Source: Streptomyces ruber (GTDB lineage Bacteria; Actinomycetota; Actinomycetes; Streptomycetales; Streptomycetaceae). Taken from it: a DNA stretch of 64,000 nt. The DNA is taken from contig NZ_BMQK01000020.1 of the NCBI RefSeq assembly GCF_014648075.1, positions 1-64,000 on the forward strand. Direction: 5' to 3'. Positions 25,131-33,198 of the stretch are shown piece after piece. Under the pieces are notes generated by a model that had not been told where the DNA came from, ran no database searches, and worked only from the letters and a program-made list of their open reading frames with translations. The translations under genes were made by a program, and so were the position numbers. The stretch's first letter is position 1, and every line of letters starts with the position of its first letter.

Positions 25131-25487
25131 CGCTCTCTCCGTTCGACTCGCCCGTGGGGACGGGCCGGACCCCGGTCGTGAGGCGAGGGGCACGGCCGCG
25201 GTCCTCCGCGGTCCGCAGAAGCAGTCGCTCGCGCGGCGGTACGAGCCACCGCCGCGACGTCACAAGACTCCGTGGACCCACGGTCCGGCGCATCCCGCGG
25301 GACACACCGCCGCGGCGGCGTTTCGTCCGCGTCCGCCCGCCGGTGACGCGCCCCACCGCGGCACGGCGGCTCGCCGGGCGAAGCGGTGGGGGCGCCCGTA
25401 CGGGACGGCCGATCGGGTGAGCCGTGGGACGAGCGGACGGGGAACGGCAGCCGGGCCGGGCGGCGCCTCATCCGCCGCCGAACGGAC
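25131..25487. other. control region of the nine-gene operon
   Basis: About 357 bases between the operon start and the 3' end of the broken hydrolase. All promoter signals for the 10-kb operon should be here. I see no convincing -10/-35 pair, long palindrome, riboswitch-like fold or small precursor-peptide frame with a ribosome binding site. Several short GC-rich inverted repeats exist but none stands out. Confidence 0.5.
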
Positions 25488-26338
25488 TCACAGCCGGTTC
25501 TCACCGAGGAACGCGCGGACGAGTTCGCCGTAACCCGCCGGATCCTCCAGGAAGGCCGCGTGCCGCCGGCCGTCCAGGACCGTGGGGGCGCCCCGCCACA
25601 GCGCGGCGTACGGGACGGCGGCGACGTACTGGTGGTTCACGAACGGATCGTCGCGCCCGTCGATGATCGCGAGCGGTACGGTCGACCGGGCGACGAGCGC
25701 CTTCTGGTCCGGCTCGTGGCCCCCGGCGAACGACTCGGACATGATGCGCCGGGCCCGTCCGTCCGTGCGCGGCACGTCCTCCACCACCCAGGCGGGGGCG
25801 GCGAGACCGTGATCTGCCCGGCGAACTCCGCCGCCCGGCCGGCCGTGAGGTCCTCGGCGCCCGCGTGGCCGACGGCCGGCAGGAAACCCTCGGCCGGCGT
25901 GTCCCTGCCGACGGGCGGCGTGCCCGTCACCGCCAGCCCCGCCAGGCCGGGGAGGAGCGGCACGAGTTCCAGGCCGATGTGCCCGCCGGGCGACCGGCCG
26001 ACGACGACGGCCCGCTCGATGCCCAGCGTGCCGAGGAGCTCCGCGACCGTCGCCGCCTGACCGCGTTGGGCGCAGGCGCGCCCGGGATCGCGCGCGTCGT
26101 CGGACTCCCCGTGCCCCAGCAGGTCGAGGGCCGGCAGCCGCCGGCGGCCGAAGTCATCGGCCGGCTGCGCGTGGAAGACCTCGCGGGACGACGAGTTCCC
26201 GTGTACGAGGACGAGTGGCGGCGCGGAGAACGATCCCTCGAGGTCGGTGTCCGTACAGGCGACCCGGCCGGACCGCGTCCCGGCGCGTCGGGTGACGCCC
26301 GGCAGGGACACGGCACCTGACACCGTGTCACCTCTCAT
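25488..26338 (-). pseudogene. alpha/beta hydrolase, frameshifted
   Basis: Two frames together spell one alpha/beta hydrolase. The first (start about 26338) has LVLVHGNSSSREVFHAQ, the oxyanion loop; ALDLLGHGESDDA; and the nucleophile elbow VVVGRSPGGHIGLELV, with Ser in GxSxG. The second (to 25488) carries VVEDVPRTDGRARRIMSESF, the acid LAIIDGRDDPFVN and catalytic His DGRRHAAFLEDP. The shift lies near 25790-25800 in a C/G run (reading CCGCCCCCGCCTGG), where one base appears to be missing. All triad residues survive, so this is a recent break or a sequencing error. Substrate unknown. Confidence 0.75.
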
Positions 26339-26376
26339 GGCGGAAGCGTATGCGGTACGAGCGGGCTTCCGGGCGC

Positions 26377-26850
26377 TCAGCCGAAGTACCGGACGGCCTC
26401 CTCGTACGAGAGCGGTTCGACGGCGGTCTGGTCGCGGACGATGTGCCAGTCGCGTTCTCCGGTGCGCCGCCACACCAGGGAGTTGTGGCACTTGAGGCAG
26501 GTCACCTCGCCGTCGGCCGAGGTGAGGACCGCCACGAAGACCATCCGTCCGGCCGCGAGGTCGCCGGAGACCAGCACGTCCGGCTCCTCCGGGATCGCGT
26601 GCGCCGCCGACCGCATGGCCGTGAACGCGGGCCAGAACGCCTCCGCGTAGGCGCTCACCGAGCGGAACGTCCGGCGTTGCGGGTCGGCCTCGTCGAAGAG
26701 GATCACGTCGGCGTCGAAGTCGTAGAACCGGTCGAAGACGGTGCGGAACGCGCGCGGCGCCGCCCCTTCCTCCTTGTCCCAGGCGAGGATCCAGTCACGC
26801 TGGAGCGCGGCGATGGTCCGTGTTTCGGTCCGTGCGGTCGTGTCGGACAT
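26377..26850 (-). CDS. SnoaL/NTF2-like protein
   Basis: A 157-residue protein of the NTF2-like cone fold. TIAALQRDWILAWDKE is the opening helix pair, FYDFDADVILFDEADP the first strand, and GEVTCLKCHNSLVWRRTGERDWHIVRDQ the characteristic final sheet with the WHIVRDQ ending. Members act as isomerases, cyclases or unassigned stress proteins. There is an atypical CLKCHN in a strand. The stop is 39 bases upstream of the broken hydrolase start on the same strand, so both may once have formed an operon. Confidence 0.8.
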   Translation of the reverse strand: MSDTTARTETRTIAALQRDWILAWDKEEGAAPRAFRTVFDRFYDFDADVILFDEADPQRRTFRSVSAYAEAFWPAFTAMRSAAHAIPEEPDVLVSGDLAAGRMVFVAVLTSADGEVTCLKCHNSLVWRRTGERDWHIVRDQTAVEPLSYEEAVRYFG

Positions 26851-26965
26851 GCTTCACCTCTGGTGGGGGGCGTCGGGAACGCGTCGAGTCTGCCCACCGT
26901 CGGGTGCCGGATCCAGGGTGTGCCGCTCCGAGGACCGGCACCCCCCGCCCCGGATCCCGGCAGGT

Positions 26966-26988
26966 GTGTCCCGTCCGGCCCGGGACAC
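26966..26988. promoter_or_regulatory. GTGTCCCG inverted repeat
   Basis: GTGTCCCG, 7-base loop, CGGGACAC in the divergent region between the SnoaL-like gene and the small zinc-ribbon gene. Operator or small hairpin; weak evidence. Confidence 0.25.
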
Positions 26989-27042
26989 CCGGCACCCGGG
27001 CGGCCTGAGGGACAGCCCGCCCGCCGGAGGAGGAAGGCAGCG

Positions 27043-27321
27043 ATGGAGGAGCGGCGGAGCCGACGCGGTGACCGGGCCGAGGGCAGGTGCAAGGCGTGCG
27101 GGAGCAGACCGGTCGTCCCGGACCCGGACGGGACGATGCTGTGCGGCCACTGCGCCGCCGCGCTCGAACTGCCGGACGCCTCGGGACTGGTCGAGGACGA
27201 GGGCGCCGCGGTCCGCCGTGCGTTCGAGCACCGTGACGTGCGCCCCGGACGCCGATCCGGGACGGACGGGCGTCACCAGTCGTGCAGCGTGCCGTCCCGC
27301 AGGCGGTTCACGGGCAGGTAG
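27043..27321 (+). CDS. small zinc-ribbon protein
   Basis: A 92-residue frame with GGAGGAGGAA shortly before the ATG, one of the strongest ribosome binding sites seen. GRCKACGSRPVV and MLCGHCAAAL supply two CxxC pairs 17 residues apart, a plausible zinc ribbon, in a basic protein (MEERRSRRGDRAEG). The last third overlaps the 3' end of the convergent mannonate dehydratase gene by 49 bases and is Arg/Ser-rich. No family recognised. Expression is supported by the initiation site, but the overlap lowers confidence. Confidence 0.5.
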   Translation: MEERRSRRGDRAEGRCKACGSRPVVPDPDGTMLCGHCAAALELPDASGLVEDEGAAVRRAFEHRDVRPGRRSGTDGRHQSCSVPSRRRFTGR

Positions 27322-28487
27322 GCGGCCTGGTACGGGTGGGCGGCAGCGAGGTCCTCGTCGAGGTCCACGCCGATGCCGGGGGCGTCGCCGGGGTGGAGGT
27401 GGCCGTCGGCGAAGGTGAACGCGTGCCGGAACACCTCGTGGGTGAGGGGGGTGTAGCCGGAGTACTCCTGGATGCCGAAGTTGTGGACGGCCAGGTCCAG
27501 GTGGAGCGCGGCGGCCATGCCGACCGGGGAGATGTCCTCGGGGCCGTGGGGCGCCGACCGGATCTGGTACTGGGCGGCGAAGTCGAGCAGTCTGCGCAGC
27601 GGGGTGACGCCGCCGAAGTGGGTGACGGCGGACCGGACGTAGTCGATGAGCTGCTCGGTGACGAGGGTCTGGTAGTCGAAGAAGGAGTTGAACACCTCAC
27701 CGATCGCCAGGGGCGTCGTGGTGTGCCGGCGGACCAGGCGCAGGGCCTCCTGGTTCTCCGCCGGGGTGCAGTCCTCCAGCCAGAACGGCCGGTAGGGCTC
27801 CAGGTCCCTGCCGAGCCGGGCGGCCTGGACGGGGGTGAGCCGGTGGTGGGCGTCGTGCAGGAGGGGGAGCTCGGGGCCGAACTCGGCGCGGACCGCTTCG
27901 AAGACGGCCGGCGTGTGGCGCAGGTAGGCGTCGGTGTCCCAGTCCTCGACGAGCGGGCGGGCCTGCTGGTGCAGGACGGCCGCGCCGTCGGCGTCGGTGG
28001 TGTGGACACCGTAGACCGCCCTCAGGCCGGGGATGCCGGACTGGATGCGGACGGCGGGGTAGCCCTCGTCGAGGCGGGCCCGCACCGAGTCGAGGAGTTC
28101 GGGGATGTCACGGCCGTTGGCGTGGCCGTAGGTGCGCAGCCGGCTGCGGCTCGCGCCGCCGAGCAGCTGGTAGAGGGGCATTCCCGCGGCCTTGGCCTTG
28201 ATGTCCCACAGGGCGGTGTCGACGGCGGCTATGGCCGCCATGGTGACCGGTCCGCGCCGCCAGTAGGCACCGCGGTAGAGGTACTGCCAGGTGTCCTCGA
28301 CGCGGTGCGGGTCCAGGCCGGTGAGGAGGGGCACCACGTGGTCGGTCAGGTAGCTGACGACGGCCAGCTCCCGGCCGTTGAGGGTGGCGTCCCCGAGGCC
28401 GGTGACGCCCTCGTCGGTCGTCAGCTTCAGGGTGACGAAGTTGCGGCCGGGGCTGGTGACGACGACCTTCGCGTCGACGATCTTCAT
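27273..28487 (-). CDS. D-mannonate dehydratase-like enolase superfamily enzyme
   Basis: A 404-residue enolase-superfamily protein of the ManD/RspA group, which dehydrates D-mannonate to 2-keto-3-deoxygluconate. The capping domain starts MKIVDAKVVVTSPGRNFV; the barrel has the three metal ligands in LLHDAHHRL, FWLEDCTPAE and AIGEVFNSFF; HFGGVTPLRRLL and SAPHGPEDISPVG give the conserved His and loop; NFGIQEYSGY is a further ManD signature. Real mannonate activity versus a gluconate-type relative cannot be told from sequence. It is the last gene of an operon with an ABC sugar importer, so it probably processes the imported sugar acid. Confidence 0.9.
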   Translation of the reverse strand: MKIVDAKVVVTSPGRNFVTLKLTTDEGVTGLGDATLNGRELAVVSYLTDHVVPLLTGLDPHRVEDTWQYLYRGAYWRRGPVTMAAIAAVDTALWDIKAKAAGMPLYQLLGGASRSRLRTYGHANGRDIPELLDSVRARLDEGYPAVRIQSGIPGLRAVYGVHTTDADGAAVLHQQARPLVEDWDTDAYLRHTPAVFEAVRAEFGPELPLLHDAHHRLTPVQAARLGRDLEPYRPFWLEDCTPAENQEALRLVRRHTTTPLAIGEVFNSFFDYQTLVTEQLIDYVRSAVTHFGGVTPLRRLLDFAAQYQIRSAPHGPEDISPVGMAAALHLDLAVHNFGIQEYSGYTPLTHEVFRHAFTFADGHLHPGDAPGIGVDLDEDLAAAHPYQAAYLPVNRLRDGTLHDW

Positions 28488-28537
28488 GCGTGTGCGCTCT
28501 TTCGCAGGGGGTGTATCGGCGGATGGAGTCGGGGTGG

Positions 28538-29398
28538 TCATCCCTTGGTGGCGCCGGAGGTCAGCCCGGCGACCAGGTACTTCTGGCCGAGGACGGCGGC
28601 GAGCAGGACCGGCAGGGTGATGAGGGTGGTCGCGGCCATGAGCCCGCCCCAGTCGGTGCTCGCGTAGGAGATGAAGTGGAACAGGGTGACGGGCACGGTC
28701 TGGGTGCTGTCGTCCGCGAAGACCAGCGCGAACATGAAGTTGTTCCAGCTGAAGACGAACGCCAGCAGGGACGCGGTCGCGGTGCCCGGCGCCGCCAGCG
28801 GGAGCGTGATGCGCCGGAAGGCGCCGAACGCGCTCAGCCCGTCGACCTGGGCGGCCTCCTCCAGTTCGACGGGCAGTCCCGCGAAGAAGCTGATCATGAT
28901 CCACATGATGAGCGGCACGGAGACGAACATGTGGCTGAGGACCAGCACGGTGTAGGAGCCGACCAGGCCCGCCTGCGCGAACAGGTAGTACCAGGGCACC
29001 AGGAGGGAGATCGCCGGCACGATCCGCGCGACGAGGATCAGGGAGGCCGTCCGGTGCATGGCGAACCGGCCGACCGCCCACGCCGCGGGCACGGCGATGA
29101 CGGCGGACAGGACGGTGGAGACCACGCCGACGAGCAGCGAGTTGCCCATGGAGCGGACGATCTGGCCGGCCTCGAGGACGGCGCGGAAGTTCTCCAGGGT
29201 GGGGGTGAACCACAGGCCCACCGACGGGTCGGTGACCTGGACGTTCGTCTTGAACGCGGCGGCGAACATCCACACGATCGGCAGTCCGAGGAGCAGCACG
29301 ACCAGCGCGATGGCGGTCCCGCGGGCGACGGCGAGGGCCTTGCGGCGGCGGTCCCGGGCCGCGGCGGTCGGGGGTACGGGGCTGGTGGTGGCGGTCAC
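28538..29398 (-). CDS. carbohydrate ABC transporter permease, MalG type
   Basis: A 286-residue inner-membrane permease with six predicted helices. The cytoplasmic EAA loop reads EEAAQVDGLSAFGAFRRITLPLA, the site that docks the ATPase. The N-terminus (VTATTSPVPPTAAARDRRRKAL) is cytoplasmic and the long loop after helix 1 (TDPSVGLWFTPTLENFRAVLE) matches MalG relatives. GTG start overlaps the stop of the partner permease by four bases; 50 bases separate it from the dehydratase gene. No ATPase gene is present, so a shared ATPase such as MsiK would energise it, as is usual in Streptomyces sugar importers. Confidence 0.92.
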   Translation of the reverse strand: MTATTSPVPPTAAARDRRRKALAVARGTAIALVVLLLGLPIVWMFAAAFKTNVQVTDPSVGLWFTPTLENFRAVLEAGQIVRSMGNSLLVGVVSTVLSAVIAVPAAWAVGRFAMHRTASLILVARIVPAISLLVPWYYLFAQAGLVGSYTVLVLSHMFVSVPLIMWIMISFFAGLPVELEEAAQVDGLSAFGAFRRITLPLAAPGTATASLLAFVFSWNNFMFALVFADDSTQTVPVTLFHFISYASTDWGGLMAATTLITLPVLLAAVLGQKYLVAGLTSGATKG

Positions 29399-30360
29399 GC
29401 GTTCCTCCCTCCGCCGCGGCGGCGCAGGAGGACGACGACGCCGATGATGAACAGGGTGAACAGCACCAGGACGGCCGCGGCGAGGCCGTACTCCTGGTAG
29501 TCGAAGGTGAGGCCGTAGGCGTACACGTTGAGCGTCTCGACCTCGAAGTCCGAGCCGCCGCCGGGGCCCTTGGTCGCGTAGAGCAGGTCGAACGTCTTCA
29601 GGGCGTCGACCGCGCGGAGCACCAGTGCGGTGGCCAGGGTGGGCAGCAGCATCGGCAGCGTCACGTACCGGAAGCGCTGCCAGGCGCCGGCGCCGTCGAC
29701 GAGCGCGGCCTCCTCGGGCTCCTCGGGCAGGGTGGTCAGGCCGGCGAGCAGCAGCAGGGTCATCATCGGCGTCCACTGCCAGACGTCGATGAGGACCAGG
29801 GTGGGCAGTGACTGTCCGACCGAGCCGAGAAACTCCTGCGGAGGCAGGCCGACCGAGGTCAGCAGGTGGTTGGCGATGCCGTTGGTGGGGTCCAGGATCA
29901 GCAGCCACAGGATGCCGACCGCCACGGGCGTGGCCAGCAGCGGAATGATCAGAACGGTCCGCACCCAGCGCATCCCGCGGAACGGCCTGCGCAGCAGCAT
30001 GGCGAGCGCCAGCCCGAGGACGGCCTCCAGGAGCACGGCGCCGACGGTGAAGACGACGGTGCGCCCGAGGGCGGGCCAGAAGCGGCGGGTGTCGGCGAGG
30101 GCGTCGGTGAAGTTCGTCGGCCCGATGTGGTCCTTGGCCGCGTTCACCGCGCCGAAGGCATTGGTGAGGCTGAGGTCCGCGGTGAACACCAGCGGGAAGA
30201 CGATCATGGCGCCGACGAAGAGCAGGGCGGGGGAGAGCATCGCCCAGCGCAGCCGCCGGTTGGCCTGCTCGAAGGTGACCGCGGACCGCCGTCCGGTGGG
30301 GCGGCGGGGCGTCCGCCGCTCGCCGCCGGCGGGGGCGGAGGTGAGTCCGGCCGCGCTCAT
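29395..30360 (-). CDS. carbohydrate ABC transporter permease, MalF type
   Basis: A 321-residue permease with a basic Arg/Pro-rich N-terminal tail (RRTPRRPTGRRSAV), six helices and the EAA loop EPEEAALVDGAGAWQRFRYVTLPML. MLSPALLFVGAMIVFPL is helix 1 and the C-terminal helix ends in RRRGGGRNA. Its start codon shares one base with the stop of the binding-protein gene (TGATG), and its stop overlaps the next permease. Together they form the transmembrane channel of a sugar or sugar-acid importer. Confidence 0.92.
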   Translation of the reverse strand: MSAAGLTSAPAGGERRTPRRPTGRRSAVTFEQANRRLRWAMLSPALLFVGAMIVFPLVFTADLSLTNAFGAVNAAKDHIGPTNFTDALADTRRFWPALGRTVVFTVGAVLLEAVLGLALAMLLRRPFRGMRWVRTVLIIPLLATPVAVGILWLLILDPTNGIANHLLTSVGLPPQEFLGSVGQSLPTLVLIDVWQWTPMMTLLLLAGLTTLPEEPEEAALVDGAGAWQRFRYVTLPMLLPTLATALVLRAVDALKTFDLLYATKGPGGGSDFEVETLNVYAYGLTFDYQEYGLAAAVLVLFTLFIIGVVVLLRRRGGGRNA

Positions 30361-31685
30361 CAGGACTCCTTGTGGCGGTTGTCGCGGACGAGGAACTCGC
30401 CGAACTCGGCGTGCGCGTCCCTGGCGACCGGGCCGACGTCCTGGCCGAGGACGGCGGCCACGAGGGGGCGGCCGACGATGTCCCGGGCGCGCCCCACCTG
30501 GAGCACGCGGGGCCGGTCGTGGCCGATGCCGCGGGAGGCGTTGACGCGCATGGCCTCGGCCAGTTCGGGTGGGAACTTCCTCAGTGTCTCCGGGTCCTCC
30601 CACACGGAGGTGCGGGCGCCCGGGATGCCCTCGGACTGGAGCTCACGGGACCGTTCGACACCCGCCGCCCAGCGGATGAACCGCCAGGCGTCGTCCCGCA
30701 GCAGCGAGAACTTGTTGATGCCGAGGCTCCAGGACGGGATGTTGTGCGGCCGGGCGCCCGCGGGACCGGCGGGGAAGGGGGCGAAGCCGACCGCCTCGCG
30801 CACGGCGGGGGTGGTCACCGCCGGGTCGAGGAAGCTGCTGTAGATCGCGTCGGCGTCGACGTAGAACGCGGCCTTGCCCTGGGCGAAGACCGGCATCGCC
30901 TGTTCCAGGCTCATGTTGGTCGCGCCGGGCGGCCCGGTCCGGCCGAGCAGGCGCCCGTAGTACTCGTAGGCGGCGAGCGCCTGCGGGCTGCCGATGCCGG
31001 AGGCACCGTCGACGACGAAGTCCCCGCCGTGGGAGTACAGGAAGCTGGACCACTGCGAGACGGCGCCGGCGCGCTGCCCGCGGCCCACGAACCCGAACAC
31101 GCCGCGCGACCGGTCGGCCGCCTCCCGGGAGGCGGCCTCCAGCTCGTCCAGCGTGCCCGGCACTCCGCCCAGGTCCTCGGCGAGGTCCTTGCGGTAGTAG
31201 AGCACCGGCCGCTCGGTGACGACGGGGACGCTGAGGACCCTGCCGGCGGTCACCGACGCCTCGCGCGGGGCGTCCTGGAAGTCGTCCCAGGCGAAGTCCG
31301 CGTCGTTCCGTACGCGGTCGGTGAGGTCGGCCAGCCAGTCGTTGTGGGCGAACAGCCCCTGCTCCTGGAGCGCGCGCACCATCATCACGTCGACGTCCGT
31401 GCCGGACGCGTTCAGCTTGACGTTGTAGCTGCTCGCGAGCTGGTCCGCGGTGAGCAGGCTCATGGAGACCCGGCGCCCGACCAGGTCCTCGAACTCGCCC
31501 AGCCGCCGTCTGACGGCCTGGGACCAGACGTGGTTGATCGCCATGATGCGCAGGGGCGTGCCGGAGGCCGGGGTGCGGCCGCCCGGAGCGCATGCGCCAA
31601 GGGCCATGGTCGCCGCTCCGGCCGCCCCGCCGGCGATCAGCCGGCCGAAGGAGCGCCGACTCGGCGGCTGGCTGCTCGTGGACAT
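30360..31685 (-). CDS. sugar-binding lipoprotein of ABC importer
   Basis: A 441-residue extracellular solute-binding protein. The N-terminus has a twin-arginine motif (RRSFGRLIAGG) and a lipobox ending LGAC, so Cys32 should be lipidated after Tat export. The body follows the family 1 pattern: RIMAINHVW..., DVDVMMVRALQEQGLF, VPVVTERPVLYYRKDL, AFYVDADAIYSSFLD and WSLGINKFS near the hinge. Ligand is not predictable from sequence, but the mannonate dehydratase at the operon end points to hexuronates or derived aldonates. First gene of the operon, directly below a large palindromic operator. Confidence 0.92.
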   Translation of the reverse strand: MSTSSQPPSRRSFGRLIAGGAAGAATMALGACAPGGRTPASGTPLRIMAINHVWSQAVRRRLGEFEDLVGRRVSMSLLTADQLASSYNVKLNASGTDVDVMMVRALQEQGLFAHNDWLADLTDRVRNDADFAWDDFQDAPREASVTAGRVLSVPVVTERPVLYYRKDLAEDLGGVPGTLDELEAASREAADRSRGVFGFVGRGQRAGAVSQWSSFLYSHGGDFVVDGASGIGSPQALAAYEYYGRLLGRTGPPGATNMSLEQAMPVFAQGKAAFYVDADAIYSSFLDPAVTTPAVREAVGFAPFPAGPAGARPHNIPSWSLGINKFSLLRDDAWRFIRWAAGVERSRELQSEGIPGARTSVWEDPETLRKFPPELAEAMRVNASRGIGHDRPRVLQVGRARDIVGRPLVAAVLGQDVGPVARDAHAEFGEFLVRDNRHKES

Positions 31686-31729
31686 CGTCGTCCTCTGTCT
31701 CTCTGTACGGTGCTGTGCGGCCCGCGAGG

Positions 31730-31764
31730 GCCTGGTCCAACTGGTAGGACCAGTTGGACCAGGC
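31730..31764. promoter_or_regulatory. 16-bp-arm palindromic operator of the sugar-acid operon
   Basis: GCCTGGTCCAACTGGT pairs perfectly with ACCAGTTGGACCAGGC across a 3-base AGG spacer. The TGGTC/GACCA half sites are typical of FadR/FCD-type GntR repressors, and the gntR gene lies immediately upstream on the same strand. On the minus strand a TAGGTT -10-like hexamer (31767-31772) ends three bases before the palindrome, so the site would cover the transcription start and first 30 bases. A ligand-released block of the binding-protein operon is the obvious reading. Confidence 0.8.
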
Positions 31765-31783
31765 GCAACCTAACAGCAGGAAA

Positions 31784-31805
31784 GCCCGGGGCGACACCCC
31801 CGGGC
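31784..31805. terminator. short hairpin after gntR
   Basis: GCCCGGGG, 6-base loop, CCCCGGGC, followed on the minus strand by TTTCC. It may end the gntR transcript, but it also lies in the -35 region of the downstream operon. Confidence 0.4.
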
Positions 31806-31860
31806 ACGGATTTTCTCGCTCGCCCGGCTCACCCCGCTCACCGGACGAGGGCCCGGCGGG

Positions 31861-32646
31861 CTACGCCCTGTGCTGCTCCAGGAGCGTCTCGATGTGGTTC
31901 CGGGCCATGAGGTCGACCTGTACGTCCAGGTCGGGGCCGTAGGTCCGCAGCGCCAGGGTCAGGTGCTCGCGCATCCGCCGGGCGGCCTCGTCCGCGTCGC
32001 GCCTCTCCAGCGCCTCGAAGATCTCGGGGTGGTGCGGGACGCCGGGCTCGGCGATCGAGGGGTCGGAGTTCGAGCGGAGCATCAGCTCGAACATCATGCC
32101 GCTGATCGACGACAGCATGATCCGCAGAACGGGGTTCTTGCTGGCCACGGCGATGGCGTCGTGGAAGGCCAGGTCGGCGCGCGCCTTGTCGACGACGTCG
32201 TGCGCCCTCTCCAATGCGTCCCGCGCGGCGCGCAGGGCCGCGAAGTCCTCGTCCGTCGCCCGCAGCGCGGCCAGCCGGACCATCTCGGTCTCCATCGGGA
32301 CGCGCGCCTCGATGAGCTGACGGACGGTCGGACGCCCGGCCCGGTACAGCGCGTCGTAGCCGCGTGCCTGCCCCGAGCCCTGCTCCCGGACGAAGGAGCC
32401 GCGCCCCGGCGCCACCTCGATCAGCTGCTGGGCCTCCAGGCGCCGCAGCACCTCGCGCACCACGCCCCGGCTGGCCCGGAAGTCGGCCGCCAGCTCCCGC
32501 TCCGACGGCAGCTTCTGCCCTGCGGCGATCACGCCCGAGCGGATGTCGTGCTCCAGCCGCCGCGCGATCCGCTCGGTCAGCAGGCCCCGTGGGGCCGGCC
32601 CGAGGGCGGAGTCCGGCGCCGAGGAGAGATGACCGGTGGGCTGCAT
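31861..32646 (-). CDS. GntR-family regulator, FCD type
   Basis: A 261-residue regulator. The N-terminal winged helix-turn-helix is LEHDIRSGVIAAGQKLPSEREL with FRASRGVVREVLRRLEAQQLI and the wing VAPGRGSFVRE. The C-terminal FCD ligand domain is all helical with metal-binding residues in LAFHDAIAVASKNPVL (Asp/His) and the later His of EPGVPHHPEIFEAL and MREHLTLAL. Such regulators sense sugar acids or other carboxylates (UxuR, ExuR, FadR). It lies upstream of and parallel to the sugar-acid operon with the palindrome between, so it most likely represses that operon until an aldonate or uronate binds. Confidence 0.92.
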   Translation of the reverse strand: MQPTGHLSSAPDSALGPAPRGLLTERIARRLEHDIRSGVIAAGQKLPSERELAADFRASRGVVREVLRRLEAQQLIEVAPGRGSFVREQGSGQARGYDALYRAGRPTVRQLIEARVPMETEMVRLAALRATDEDFAALRAARDALERAHDVVDKARADLAFHDAIAVASKNPVLRIMLSSISGMMFELMLRSNSDPSIAEPGVPHHPEIFEALERRDADEAARRMREHLTLALRTYGPDLDVQVDLMARNHIETLLEQHRA

Positions 32647-32718
32647 GCCCGTATCGTACTGGCCCGCTCCGGGCGCCTTACCGGGCGGTGGGTTCGACGT
32701 GGTGGACCGTGCGTGTCC

Positions 32719-33105
32719 TCAGCCGCGGTCGCGGGCGTGCCGGAAGCGCGCCAGTACGTCGGCGAGGTCGACGACGGGGGCGGGGTAGCCGAGTGCGGCG
32801 CGCCGGTCCGCCGGGAGCCGCCAGGGCTCGTGCACCACGTCGGCGTCCACGTCCGCGAGTTCGGGGACCCAGCGGCGTACGTAGGCACCGTCCGGGTCGA
32901 AACGTCTTCCCTGGAGCACGGGGCTGAGGACGCGGTGGGGGCGGGAGTCGGTGCCGGTGCCGGCGGCCCACTGCCAGTTGAGCTGGTTGTTGACGATGTC
33001 ACCGTCCACGAGCCAGTGCAGGAAGTACCGGGCGCCGATCCGCCAGTCCACGTACAGCGTCTTGGTCAGGAAGCTCGCCACCAGCAGCCGCGCGCGGTTG
33101 TGGGG
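32719..33105 (-). pseudogene. deoxyribodipyrimidine photolyase fragment, C-terminal
   Basis: About 125 codons of the FAD-binding C-terminal domain of a class I CPD photolyase: NRARLLVASFLTKTLYVDWR, GARYFLHWLVDGDIVNNQLNWQW (in pieces), the FAD/DNA-contact region TGTDSRPHRVLSP and the closing RFDPDGAYVRRWVPEL. The photoantenna and first two thirds are missing; the coding similarity starts inside the arm of the neighbouring terminator hairpin. The fragment has no start codon at its boundary, so it is a relic left by a deletion. Its original stop is intact at 32719. Confidence 0.8.
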
Positions 33106-33138
33106 AGGACGGGCCCGCTGCGCGGGTCCCGTCCTCCC
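33103..33138. terminator. hairpin terminator after mmpL gene
   Basis: GGGAGGACGGG(C)CCGC pairs with GCGG(GT)CCCGTCCTCCC: an 11-bp perfect outer stem plus an inner stem with one bulge, 60 bases beyond the MMPL stop. The photolyase relic begins inside it. Confidence 0.75.
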
Positions 33139-33198
33139 GGGTTCCTTCTGCGGTGCGTCCGGTCCGGCTGCGGTGTGTCCGGCCCGGCCGACGCCTGG

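Noticed and set aside
25131..25487. RiPP precursor peptide upstream of the YcaO operon
   Set aside because: No short frame with a ribosome site and a Cys/Ser/Thr-rich core was found.
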